Source: CAYMLL01 sp964390645
GTDB lineage: Bacteria > Planctomycetota > UBA8108
DNA length: 6,036 nt
Reading direction: 5' to 3'
Assembly: GCA_964390645.1 (NCBI GenBank)
Contig: CAYMLL010000396.1
Location: forward strand, 1 to 6,036
The position numbers and the translations under genes are program-made. Shown piece after piece: positions 1-6,036 of the stretch (the stretch's first letter is position 1; the number at the start of each line of letters is the position of its first letter). Under the pieces are notes generated by a model. That model was not told where the DNA came from, made no database searches, and saw only the letters and a program-made list of their open reading frames with translations.

Positions 1-45
1 ACTCTGGACAAGTTGCAGATCCAGCCGGACCTGGTCGCCAGATGA
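1..45 (+). CDS. possible C-terminal end of a convergent gene (partial)
   Basis: The first frame of the plus strand is open from the window edge and ends at TGA 43-45, giving the 14-residue tail TLDKLQIQPDLVAR. Most third codon positions are G or C, as in the genes of this window, which is why I note it. If real, it is the end of a gene that runs into the window and converges on the minus-strand operon, whose last stop lies at 91, leaving about 45 bases between the two. The piece is too short to identify and could be a chance open frame in noncoding DNA. Confidence 0.25.
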   Translation, partial: TLDKLQIQPDLVAR

Positions 46-90
46 GTTCGTTGGATAGCACGAGTTCTACTTCCGTAGATGAGCTCGGCC

Positions 91-2466
91 TCAGCGTCGT
101 TGAAACAGCTCCGACAGCACCAGCCCTCGGATTAAACTCCGCAGTCGGTAACCGTCCGCCTTCGCCGTCATGGCGATCGCTTGAAGTTGCCCATGATCGT
201 CGACGGTCATGACTCGACGCAGGGCGTAGGTGGCGAGCTGCTCGACGAACGCCTCGGCCAGCTGGGCTTCGTCCCCTGCGAGAAGCCTCTTGAACTCTGC
301 CGCGCCCGAGAACTTTCGTCCGTCTGGCAATGTACCGGATGCATCAACGGGCGGATTCTTGCCGACTCCTCCTTCGACTCGCTCGGTGTCGCGCCAGCGG
401 CCGATGGCATCGAAGTTCTCGAACGCCAAACCCAGCGGGTCGATCTTCGCATGACACGAAACACAGTTCGGGTCCGTCGCGTGCTTCTCGAGCTGTGAGC
501 GAATCGTCGTCTTCGGCTGGTTGCCTTTCACCGGCTCGAGCGGATCGACGTTCGGCGGTGGCGGGGGAGGCGTGCGTGCCAGAATCGTTTCGGAAAGCCA
601 CGCGCCTCGGTGGACCGGTCGATGGCGCGTGCCGTCGGAAGTGAGCGAGAGGATGGAAGCGTGCGTCAGCATTCCTCCTCGTCGCGACTCCAGTCCGAGC
701 TTAACCCGCGTGAGCTCTGACGACTTCGGAGTCGGCAGCCCGTAGTGAATGGCGAGCCGCGAGTTGAGCATCGTCCAGTCGGATTGGACGGACTCGCGGA
801 GCGGCAGGTTGTTGCGGAACATCTCCGCGAAGTAGGCGGTGGTCTCGAGCACCATGCTGTCCTCGAGCCACGGTCCGTACTCCGGATAGAGCTTCGGATC
901 GGGTTGAAACATACCCACGCGATGAAGCTGCAGCCACTGCTTCGGGAACGAGTCGAGGAAACGCTCGATCTTCGGATCGGCGATCATGCGATCGAACTCG
1001 GCAGCGAGGCGCTCGGGTTGATGGAGTTTGCCCTCTCGCGCGGCGGCAAAGAGCGTGTTGTCCGGCATCGAGCTCCAGAGGAAATAAGAAAGCCGACTCG
1101 CGAGCTCGAAGTCGTTGACGTTTGCGCGGTTCTTGTCGGCGGACCCCTCTTCGAGGTTGAAGAAGCTACGCGTCACCAGAACGCTCGTGAGTGCCGAGCG
1201 GTACGCCGCGCGAAACTTCTCGCCGGCTTGCCGTAGCGTGACGACGAACTTCACGTAGGGATCGATCTCCGTGTCGGACACCGGACGGCGCCATGCGCGT
1301 TCGGCGAACCGCCGCAGGCACGCTTCGAGCTCCTTCGGGTCATCCTCGTTGGCGGGGAAGACTCCCCGCCCCTCGACCAATTCGGCCTTCGTCGCAAGCG
1401 GTCCGTCGACCTCGACCCGGTCGACGAGCAACAATGGCATGACGGGGCGGCCTTGCTCATCGACGATCTTCGTTTGATACGACTTGTGACCGCCCTTGAG
1501 CGACGCCACGGGTGTCGAGGCGTCAATCGTCTCGTTGCGAAACAACCTGTAGGCACCGTTCGGGTGTCGCTGTGATCTGGCGTGGTTACGAATCTGGTAG
1601 CCCCCGACGGGCAGCAAGAGATCGAATTCGATGCTCCGCGGCTTGTCTTCTGCGGTCACGAGATCGACACCGGCGAAGGGCTTCTTGTGGTGGTTGTGCC
1701 ACAGCGACAGTCGCGGCGCTCTGCCTGTGAACGCCGGCAGGCCACTCGCGTGAATCTTGATTCGGTAGTGCCCCGGACGCTTCAAGTCGAACGCGTGCCA
1801 ACTCTCACCCAGCTGCAGGAGCTGACGCTTTCCCTTGCCCGGTGATCGGTCGTTGACGCCGGATCGCGGTGTTCCATCGGGGAAGGCGCGTTCCACGATA
1901 GCGTCCGCGGCGTCGAGGTATCGTTCGATGTGCGAGGGGGCGGTGGAAAGCAACGCGCCGATGCGATCGAAGCCGTGCCACCGTGGGTCTTCGTTGAACG
2001 CGCCGGGTGCTTCGACATCGAACACCACGCCGAGAAGATCGTAGACCGTGTGGGCGTATTCTTGCCGGCTGAGACGGTAGTGTTCCACCAGTCCGCGACG
2101 TGCCATGCGAGCTGCCGCTCCCTCGCGAATCTTCGTCGTCAGAGCGTCGACGACGTTGCCGATCTCTGCCGCGCTCGGTTGCCGCTCCTTCTTCGGCGGC
2201 ATTTCGGCCGCGTTGATGCGAAATACCACCTCGCTCCACTTCTCCGCAATCTGCGGATTCGCGAAGTCCGGCGCGAGAGTGTCGAGTCGAAACTTTCCCT
2301 TCTGCGTCTCGCCGCCGTGACAACGGAGACAGTAGGTCTTGAAGAAAAGCTGCAGTGTCCTGTCCGCGCCGTCCTCGGCGTTCACTTTGCTGGTAGGGAA
2401 TCCTACCGAGAGCAAGAGGACGACGGTGAGCGAGAAGGCCGGCGTCGCGCGCTCGAGCATGCTCAT
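91..2466 (-). CDS. secreted cytochrome-like DUF1592-family protein (PSCyt1-DUF1587-DUF1595-DUF1592-DUF1588-DUF1585)
   Basis: This 791-residue protein is probably exported and anchored or periplasmic; its exact reaction is unknown. The ATG at 2466 is chosen because it overlaps the previous stop as ATGA and is followed by a Sec-like leader (hydrophobic core about 11-22, likely cleavage near NA-ED at 30). The same frame stays open to 3183 upstream, but only antisense-like, Arg-rich sequence is encoded there. A second ATG at 2460 is also possible. Domains in order, by family resemblance: planctomycete cytochrome c at 35-110 with C46-x-x-C49-H50 and M89 in an EMPP motif as a plausible axial ligand; DUF1587 at about 128-192 (LSRQEY, DLLGV); a beta-rich, carbohydrate-binding-like stretch at about 220-300; DUF1595 at about 378-438; DUF1592 at about 450-578 (ASRLSYFLWSSMPD); DUF1588 at about 593-692 with a run of six prolines at 633-638 and a second heme-type motif, C668-x-x-C671-H672; DUF1585 at about 708-782. 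No domain of the usual architecture is missing. It is the last gene of the operon. The family is common in Planctomycetota, often with DUF1552 partners; a redox role on polymer substrates is only a hypothesis. Confidence 0.93.
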   Translation of the reverse strand: MSMLERATPAFSLTVVLLLSVGFPTSKVNAEDGADRTLQLFFKTYCLRCHGGETQKGKFRLDTLAPDFANPQIAEKWSEVVFRINAAEMPPKKERQPSAAEIGNVVDALTTKIREGAAARMARRGLVEHYRLSRQEYAHTVYDLLGVVFDVEAPGAFNEDPRWHGFDRIGALLSTAPSHIERYLDAADAIVERAFPDGTPRSGVNDRSPGKGKRQLLQLGESWHAFDLKRPGHYRIKIHASGLPAFTGRAPRLSLWHNHHKKPFAGVDLVTAEDKPRSIEFDLLLPVGGYQIRNHARSQRHPNGAYRLFRNETIDASTPVASLKGGHKSYQTKIVDEQGRPVMPLLLVDRVEVDGPLATKAELVEGRGVFPANEDDPKELEACLRRFAERAWRRPVSDTEIDPYVKFVVTLRQAGEKFRAAYRSALTSVLVTRSFFNLEEGSADKNRANVNDFELASRLSYFLWSSMPDNTLFAAAREGKLHQPERLAAEFDRMIADPKIERFLDSFPKQWLQLHRVGMFQPDPKLYPEYGPWLEDSMVLETTAYFAEMFRNNLPLRESVQSDWTMLNSRLAIHYGLPTPKSSELTRVKLGLESRRGGMLTHASILSLTSDGTRHRPVHRGAWLSETILARTPPPPPPNVDPLEPVKGNQPKTTIRSQLEKHATDPNCVSCHAKIDPLGLAFENFDAIGRWRDTERVEGGVGKNPPVDASGTLPDGRKFSGAAEFKRLLAGDEAQLAEAFVEQLATYALRRVMTVDDHGQLQAIAMTAKADGYRLRSLIRGLVLSELFQRR

Positions 2467-3617
2467 GGCAGAACCATCTTCTTCGAGCGCTCGAGAGCCT
2501 CGGGCGTCGACAGCCACTCGTCGTGCGAAAGCAAGACGTACGTCCACGGCCCCTTGACGCGGATGATTCGGCCAGGACGAAACCCATCCAGCATCTGCTT
2601 GACCGTCATGCGCATCTGAAAGCCACTGCTTCCGGCTGGTGGGTTCTTCGTCTCCTTCCACTCGAGAATGGATCCGGGCGAGGCGTACTCCTGGTGATAG
2701 CTCCAGGTTCGCAGCGTCGTGTAGGCGTTGCAGATCTTCGGGCCTCGGCCCTTCATGTCGCGGATGTCGGTATAGAGCGAAGCGTCCATACCGCCGAAGA
2801 ACGTCACCGTGACCTCGCCGCCGCCGCTGTCGTTGTTCTTCACCGCGTCGACCCAGCCAGGAAGTAGCCGCGAGCGGATGAGCTTGAGATGGCGTTGGCG
2901 CTGCAGCTCGGTGCAGGCCTCCAAGCTGGCGTCGTCGAGCCAGATGTCGGTCGTGGCCAAGCTTCGGAATGGGCCCCAGGTCAGGTTGACGTGAACGTCT
3001 TGGCCGGTCGCGACCCGATCCCTGCCGACGAGTGCGCGGTTCTTCCAAATGCGCGTGGCCCCGTCGATGTTGAAGCGGACCGGCTTGTTGATTCCGCCTG
3101 CGATCTCGGGGCCGACAGGCTCGACCGAGAGCTTCAGCAGCCTCGCCGGTCCAGTTCCTTGCTCGATGCCGACGACCTTCCACGAGCGTCCTTGACGCGA
3201 GTAAAAGCCGACAGCGTCTTCGAGCAGGATCGCGTGGTTGTACTTCGCCGTGTTCTTCTTCGACCGAAGCGGGATGGTTTCCTCTTCCCCTTCGAGGGGT
3301 AGCAGGAACCGTCCGTAGACGTGCGTGCCTATGGGAATGTCGCGTACACAGGCTGGAGCCCCGTGATAGCGCACCATGCCGTACGGAAGCATGGCGAAGT
3401 AGTGGCGTTCGCGGTCATTGCCTTGACGAAGACCACCGCGGCGGTTCATGGGATGGCTGAGGACGAGATCACCCGCCAGCTGGATTCCGGCTCCTTTCGG
3501 AGGAAAGACGCCGCGCTTCGGAACGTGATCGCGCAGCGTCGATTTGTCGTCAGCAGCCGCAGCGATTCCCGAGACACTCGCCCACAGGATCACGGTCGAA
3601 AGAATGGCACTCTTCAC
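2463..3617 (-). CDS. exported protein of unknown function, middle gene of the operon
   Basis: A 384-residue protein that I cannot assign to a named family. The GTG start at 3617 overlaps the TGA of the DUF1552 gene (GTGA), has GGAG eight bases upstream, and opens with a Sec-type signal peptide (K2, hydrophobic core about 4-20, cleavage probably after AAA at 20-22). The mature part looks beta-rich. Residues 78-104 and 184-213 share a pattern: a hydrophobic strand, a short basic turn, then a D- or T-x-x-x-G turn leading into a strand (DIPIGTHVYGRF and RVATGQDVHVNL). A shorter version occurs at 342-357 (MLDGFRPGRIIRVKGPW), suggesting repeated small beta-barrel modules. Residues 235-262 are a charged helix followed by LPGWVDAVKNN, and 268-278 read EVTVTFFGGMD. 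There is one Cys near the N-terminal module (C90) and no CxxCH, so no sign of heme. Its last codon overlaps the DUF1592-family start (ATGA), so it is probably made together with both neighbours and may be an accessory or structural partner of them. That it is a real gene is secure; its function is open. Confidence 0.85.
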   Translation of the reverse strand: MKSAILSTVILWASVSGIAAAADDKSTLRDHVPKRGVFPPKGAGIQLAGDLVLSHPMNRRGGLRQGNDRERHYFAMLPYGMVRYHGAPACVRDIPIGTHVYGRFLLPLEGEEETIPLRSKKNTAKYNHAILLEDAVGFYSRQGRSWKVVGIEQGTGPARLLKLSVEPVGPEIAGGINKPVRFNIDGATRIWKNRALVGRDRVATGQDVHVNLTWGPFRSLATTDIWLDDASLEACTELQRQRHLKLIRSRLLPGWVDAVKNNDSGGGEVTVTFFGGMDASLYTDIRDMKGRGPKICNAYTTLRTWSYHQEYASPGSILEWKETKNPPAGSSGFQMRMTVKQMLDGFRPGRIIRVKGPWTYVLLSHDEWLSTPEALERSKKMVLP

Positions 3618-4966
3618 GAAACGATCTCCGAGATCTTCCCGTTCGAATCGGCGAACGTCTCGGCTTCGACGCCCATTCTCTGCGCGACGGTCAGGAGGAG
3701 GTTGCTGAAGTGCGCCTTCGAGTTGACGGCACCGTGGTAGACGCCAACGCCCTTGCCGTAACCCTTGAACCCGCGAGCCTGCTGGTTGAAGTCGACGTGC
3801 GAGCCGTGCTTCATCCCGATTCCGCCGCCGCCAGCGAGGACTAACGGCAGACTGGTGGTGCCGTGGCTGTTTCCGTACGAGAGGCCGCTGCCGTAGAGCG
3901 CCACGGTCGAATCGATCAGAGGCTTGTCGCCCTCGCGGATCTGAGATAGCCGATCGAGGAAGTACGCGAACTGCTGGAAGTTGAACGTGTCGCTCCGAGT
4001 CAGCTGCGAGAGCGATTCCTTGTTGCCGTTGTGGTGCGAGAGCGAGTGGCGGTCGCGGTTGACGCCGATCTCCGGTACGGCGGGTCCCGTTCCCTCGTTG
4101 CCGGTGTTGAAGGTGACGACCCGAGTGACGTCGGTCTGAAACGCCAACACGATGATATCGTACACCGTGCGCAAGTACTCGCCGAGTCGTTCGAGCGGCA
4201 CGTTGCGATTGAGCTTCGAGGTCGTGCCTGCATCGACCTTGGGCCGCGGCGTATCAAGCCACAGTTCGGCTCGCTTCGTGCGAATCTCGACCTCACGAAC
4301 GGCGGTCAGATATTGATCCAGCCGTCCGCGGTCGCCTTTCCCCAGGTTGCGGGAGAGCGACCTCGCGTCGCCCAGTACCAGGTCGAGCACGCTTTGCTTG
4401 CGACGTAGGCCTCGACGCTGTTTCGCGACGCCGCCCTTCGGCTCGGCGAAGAGCGCTTGAAAGACGACTGCCGGGCTCTTGCGCGCCGGCAGCGAAATTC
4501 CGTCGGCGCTCACCGCCAACGTCTGTCCTTGATTGCTGATCTCGAGCGAAGGGTAGCGTGTCTTCGGGGCGACGATTTGCGCGATGAGTTGGTCGACGGA
4601 GATCGAGTTCCGATCGGTCGGGCCGTGCTTCGCGCCGGTCAACCACGTCTGCGTCGCACTATGGGCGATGCCGGCGGCGTTCGGATGGTAGAGACCGGAG
4701 ATCGGCGTAATATTCGAGCGGTGCTTCTCGAGTGGCGAAAGGATGCGAGAGAGCTCGTAGTCTCGTCCCGCCTGCGGAATCTCGTAGTCGTACGTGTTCA
4801 CGCCGTTGGGCAGGTAGATGAAGACGCTACGACGAGGTCGAGCAGCCGTCTCCGCAGCACGCGTCGGCTGCATGCAATCGAGCAGCGGCAAGGCGAGCGA
4901 GACGCCCAAACCACGCAGGAAGTGACGTCGATGGAGTTGTCCATCTCGCGTCAGGAAGTTTGCCAT
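3614..4966 (-). CDS. DUF1552 family exported protein
   Basis: A 450-residue protein, about the usual length for DUF1552. The ATG at 4966 is supported by GAGGG six bases upstream and by a complete leader. The N-terminus has a twin-arginine-like motif (H12-R-R-H-F-L-R18) followed by a hydrophobic stretch (GVSLALPLLD) and a likely cleavage site near TRA-AET, so Tat export of a folded protein is likely. Family-typical blocks seen: SVFIYLPNGVN (47-57), GLYHPNAAGIAHSATQTWLTG (91-111, histidines 94 and 102), VTFNTGNEG (284-292), HSLSHHNGN (307-315), FAYFLDRL (333-340), STVALYGSGLSYGNSHG (353-369), LPLVLAGGGG (373-382) and the closing FSNLLLTVAQRMGV with DSNGKI (420-445). The conserved His, Asp and Gly-rich segments suggest metal or ligand binding, but no reaction is established for the family. 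It is first in the operon; TGA 3616-3614 overlaps the GTG start of the next gene. Proteins of this family commonly sit beside DUF1592-family genes in planctomycete genomes. Confidence 0.93.
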   Translation of the reverse strand: MANFLTRDGQLHRRHFLRGLGVSLALPLLDCMQPTRAAETAARPRRSVFIYLPNGVNTYDYEIPQAGRDYELSRILSPLEKHRSNITPISGLYHPNAAGIAHSATQTWLTGAKHGPTDRNSISVDQLIAQIVAPKTRYPSLEISNQGQTLAVSADGISLPARKSPAVVFQALFAEPKGGVAKQRRGLRRKQSVLDLVLGDARSLSRNLGKGDRGRLDQYLTAVREVEIRTKRAELWLDTPRPKVDAGTTSKLNRNVPLERLGEYLRTVYDIIVLAFQTDVTRVVTFNTGNEGTGPAVPEIGVNRDRHSLSHHNGNKESLSQLTRSDTFNFQQFAYFLDRLSQIREGDKPLIDSTVALYGSGLSYGNSHGTTSLPLVLAGGGGIGMKHGSHVDFNQQARGFKGYGKGVGVYHGAVNSKAHFSNLLLTVAQRMGVEAETFADSNGKISEIVS

Positions 4967-4980
4967 GTCGAGCCCTCGTT
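4967..4980 (-). promoter_or_regulatory. ribosome binding site of the DUF1552 gene
   Basis: Read on the minus strand, the bases before the ATG are ACGAGGGCTCGAC. GAGGG is a good Shine-Dalgarno match at six bases spacing. It supports the start at 4966 and is the strongest initiation signal in the operon. The two downstream genes have a moderate site (GGAG, eight bases before GTG 3617) or only a weak purine-rich stretch (before ATG 2466), which fits translational coupling. Confidence 0.6.
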
Positions 4981-4989
4981 GCTCCGTTC

Positions 4990-5017
4990 GATGTCCGAGA
5001 CTTGTGCGACGGACATC
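4990..5017. repeat. 8-base perfect inverted repeat just upstream of the operon
   Basis: GATGTCCG at 4990-4997 and CGGACATC at 5010-5017 are exact inverse complements separated by 12 bases. The near edge is 24 bases before the DUF1552 start codon on the minus strand. The dyad could be an operator for a dimeric regulator or a hairpin in the mRNA leader. No regulator gene is visible nearby. A chance match cannot be excluded for an arm of eight bases, although a second dyad lies next to it. Confidence 0.4.
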
Positions 5018-5029
5018 CTACTGCAACCG

Positions 5030-5048
5030 TTGGTTCCGAGGGAACCGA
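5030..5048. repeat. short hairpin-forming inverted repeat upstream of the operon
   Basis: GGTTCC at 5032-5037 and GGAACC at 5041-5046 are perfect inverse complements around a three-base loop (GAG). One wobble pair and one A-T pair extend the stem outwards to about eight pairs. It lies 66-80 bases before the DUF1552 start codon, next to the larger dyad at 4990-5017. There is no T-run after it on either strand, so it is not a classic intrinsic terminator. It may be part of a structured leader or a protein-binding site. Confidence 0.35.
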
Positions 5049-5097
5049 AAGAGCGGCTCACCGAGATGCTGGGCGTCCATTGGTCGGGGGAGATGTC

Positions 5098-5328
5098 GTG
5101 CTGGTGATCGAGCTGTGCGCCGCTTTCCGAGAGATGGTCGTCGAGAAGCATGCCGAGGCCCTCGAGGAGGAAGGCTACGGTGACGCGTTGCCCGCAGATC
5201 TCCACGAGAGACGGAGGATCTTCCGCAAGGCTGTACGCTGTGCGCTCGTCGCGCACGGCATTCTTCACTTCACGAAGAGGCGAGTTTCTCTACCGAGACG
5301 ATCGCTGCGGGCGGCAGGGAATATGTAG
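5098..5328 (+). CDS. possible small hypothetical protein
   Basis: A 76-residue reading frame starting at GTG 5098 and ending at TAG 5326-5328. The start has a strong purine-rich site, GGGGGAG at 5086-5092, five bases upstream. Codon positions over the first 60 or so codons look coding: by hand count G+C is about 79% at the third position, about 71% at the first and lowest at the second. The frame is also open further upstream to ATG 4960, but that start would lie inside the DUF1552 gene. The product is charged and probably helical (FREMVVEKHAEALEEEGYGD, then RRRIFRKAVRCALVAHG), with no signal peptide or motif I recognise. It would be divergent from the operon. The opposite strand is also open here (5268-4951) with a similar base pattern, so the gene is uncertain. 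Confidence 0.35.
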   Translation: MLVIELCAAFREMVVEKHAEALEEEGYGDALPADLHERRRIFRKAVRCALVAHGILHFTKRRVSLPRRSLRAAGNM

Positions 5329-5452
5329 GGGGCACACAGCTGTGGGGGACGCCTCGGACTCTTCGTGCAGTCAATAACTGCAGAGGTGTGGTTCACCGAG
5401 GGCAGTTGCGGCGGAGGCTACAGTCCGTCGTACCAGCGAAAGTGGATTTCTC
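5329..5452. other. short noncoding spacer with two small palindromes
   Basis: I see no supported gene here. It holds the perfect 10-base palindrome CACAGCTGTG at 5335-5344, and a small hairpin at 5366-5382 (TGCAGT, loop CAATA, ACTGCA). The second lies about 70 bases beyond the stop codon of the truncated DUF1592-family gene on the minus strand, but it lacks a T-run and has only six pairs, so it is a poor terminator candidate. Confidence 0.4.
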
Positions 5453-5882
5453 TCACCGCTCCTGAAACAACTCCGACATCACCAAGCCGCGAATCATGGT
5501 CTCTAGACGGTAGTCGTCGGCTTTGGCGGATGCAGTGATCGTGTGGAGTTGCTGGATGTCATCGACGGTCATGAGGCGCCTGAGTGCATACGTGGCCAGT
5601 TGTTCCAAGAATGCTCCGGCCAAGCGGTTATCATCGTCGGCGAGCAGCTTCTTGAACTCCGCCGGGCCGGCGAAAGCCTTTCCATTTGGCAGGGTTCCCG
5701 ATGCATCAACAGGCGGATTGTCGCCCGCTCCGCCGTCGATACGCTCTGTTTCGCGCCAGCGGCCGATGGCGTCGAGGTTGTCGAATGCCAAACCCGGTGG
5801 GTCGATCTTTGCGTGGCAACTGGCGCAGGCGCGATTTGTTCGGTGAGCTTCTAACTGGGAACGGATTGTTGCTTTCGGCTGG
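5453..5882 (-). pseudogene. 3' remnant of a second DUF1592-family gene (DUF1588-DUF1585 end)
   Basis: The last 142 codons align without a gap to residues 650-791 of the complete DUF1592-family protein at 91-2466, with 101 of 142 residues identical by hand count (about 71%). The remnant keeps the DUF1588 heme-type motif (CASCH), the KIDPPGLAF and LDAIGRWR blocks, and the whole DUF1585 domain ending in RGLVMSELFQER. The signal peptide, N-terminal cytochrome domain, DUF1587, DUF1595, DUF1592 and the start of DUF1588 are all absent. Homology stops sharply at the codons for QPK, near base 5882. The open frame runs on to ATG 5920, but those 13 extra residues are unrelated to the family and lie in the adjoining foreign sequence, so this is not the native start. 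There is no stop or frameshift inside the remnant, which suggests a recent truncation. Without a leader, a translated product would be cytoplasmic and probably non-functional. Confidence 0.85.
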
Positions 5883-6036
5883 CGTGGTGTCCGAATTCTC
5901 GGACGTATCGTAACCGACAAGCGTTTCCGTCGTTACACGTTGGAGGACCCGTCGATTACCATCGCCCGGCTGAACAACATCCACCCTTGGCAGCTGTTGA
6001 TCGTCAGCGTCGCAGGTGCGGTCAATCGGCAGCGAC
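5883..6036 (+). mobile_element. probable left end of an insertion element (partial, runs off the window)
   Basis: The sequence right of the breakpoint in the truncated DUF1592-family gene has no counterpart in the complete copy. It begins with a G/T-rich end, includes a small palindrome (TCCGA, ATTC, TCGGA at 5890-5903) and soon enters a plus-strand frame resembling an integrase-core transposase. This is the arrangement expected for the end of an IS-type element. The other end, inverted repeat partner and target duplication are outside the window, so the element and its exact boundary are inferred. A chromosomal rearrangement is the main alternative. Confidence 0.5.
5940..6036 (+). CDS. N-terminus of a probable integrase-core transposase (partial)
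   Basis: The frame is open from 5847 to the window edge. The part that looks like protein begins around 5922 and includes IARLNNIHPWQLLIVSVAGAV followed by NRQR. From memory, a hydrophobic segment followed by (V/L)NRxQ is typical of the N-terminus of planctomycete rve-type transposases of the IS3/IS481-like lineages, where it precedes a helix rich in Glu and Leu. No ATG or GTG lies in frame; TTG at 5940 or 5997 are the only usual starts, so the start given is tentative. The catalytic DDE residues would be beyond the window. The call rests on a short segment. Confidence 0.4.
   Translation, partial: MEDPSITIARLNNIHPWQLLIVSVAGAVNRQR

Noticed and set aside
568..590. G/C-rich run near 553-570 as a structural or repeat element.
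   Set aside because: It encodes the run of six prolines that is a normal feature of DUF1588 domains.
1930..2619. Long plus-strand open frame of 229 codons, and similar ones at 745-1236 and 4457-5107.
   Set aside because: They lie antisense to well-supported genes with clear domain matches and are explained by high G+C at third codon positions.
2467..3183. In-frame upstream extension of the DUF1592-family gene, adding 239 residues.
   Set aside because: It overlaps the middle gene on the same strand in another frame, is Arg-rich and low in family features, and a signal peptide with the ATGA overlap marks the true start at 2466.
4870..4880. Cys31 of the DUF1552 protein (LLDC) as a lipoprotein acylation site.
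   Set aside because: Asp at position -1 does not fit the lipobox, and the leader looks like a Tat signal cleaved a few residues later.
4951..5268. Minus-strand open frame of 105 codons overlapping the DUF1552 start.
   Set aside because: It runs past the DUF1552 ATG in a different frame, has no recognisable motif, and the strong ribosome site belongs to the plus-strand frame. Not fully excluded.
5366..5382. Hairpin TGCAGT-CAATA-ACTGCA as a terminator of the truncated gene.
   Set aside because: Only six pairs with no T-run on either side; noted within the spacer entry but not called a terminator.

Overview
The window looks like chromosomal DNA from a member of the Planctomycetota, or a close relative in the PVC group. 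The evidence is protein content: a large secreted protein with the planctomycete-type cytochrome c / DUF1587 / DUF1595 / DUF1592 / DUF1588 / DUF1585 order, a DUF1552 protein with a twin-arginine-like leader, and G+C-rich DNA with G+C-rich third codon positions. High G+C also leaves long meaningless open frames antisense to the real genes.

Layout, left to right. Bases 1-45 may hold the last codons of a plus-strand gene converging on the main operon. Bases 91-4966 are a tight three-gene minus-strand operon, read from high to low coordinate: a DUF1552 protein (4966-3614), an exported protein of unknown function (3617-2463) and a 791-residue multidomain cytochrome-like DUF1592-family protein (2466-91). 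Each stop codon overlaps the next start by 4 bases (GTGA, then ATGA), so translation is probably coupled. Bases 4967-5452 are a spacer with two perfect inverted repeats close to the operon start and a possible small plus-strand gene (5098-5328) behind a strong ribosome binding site. Bases 5453-5882 (minus) are the intact-frame 3' end of a second DUF1592-family gene. Its last 142 codons align without gaps to the C-terminus of the complete copy at about 71% identity (101 of 142 by hand count). Homology stops abruptly at 5882/5883. From there to the right edge lies unrelated sequence with a small palindrome and, on the plus strand, a reading frame resembling the N-terminus of integrase-core (rve-type) transposases. 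The simplest reading is that a mobile element cut off the 5' part of this second gene.

How the genes may work together: all three operon products carry export signals, Tat-like for DUF1552 and Sec-like for the other two, so they should act outside the cytoplasm. The DUF1592-family protein has two CxxCH heme-type motifs, suggesting redox or electron transfer. DUF1552 and DUF1592 proteins are commonly paired in Planctomycetota, but their biochemical function is not established. The middle gene is the least understood part and may be a third component. I see no CRISPR array, tRNA, rRNA, toxin-antitoxin pair or recognisable defence system. The most notable points are the coupled operon with its unknown middle gene, the truncated paralog with its sharp breakpoint, and the inverted repeats before the operon.
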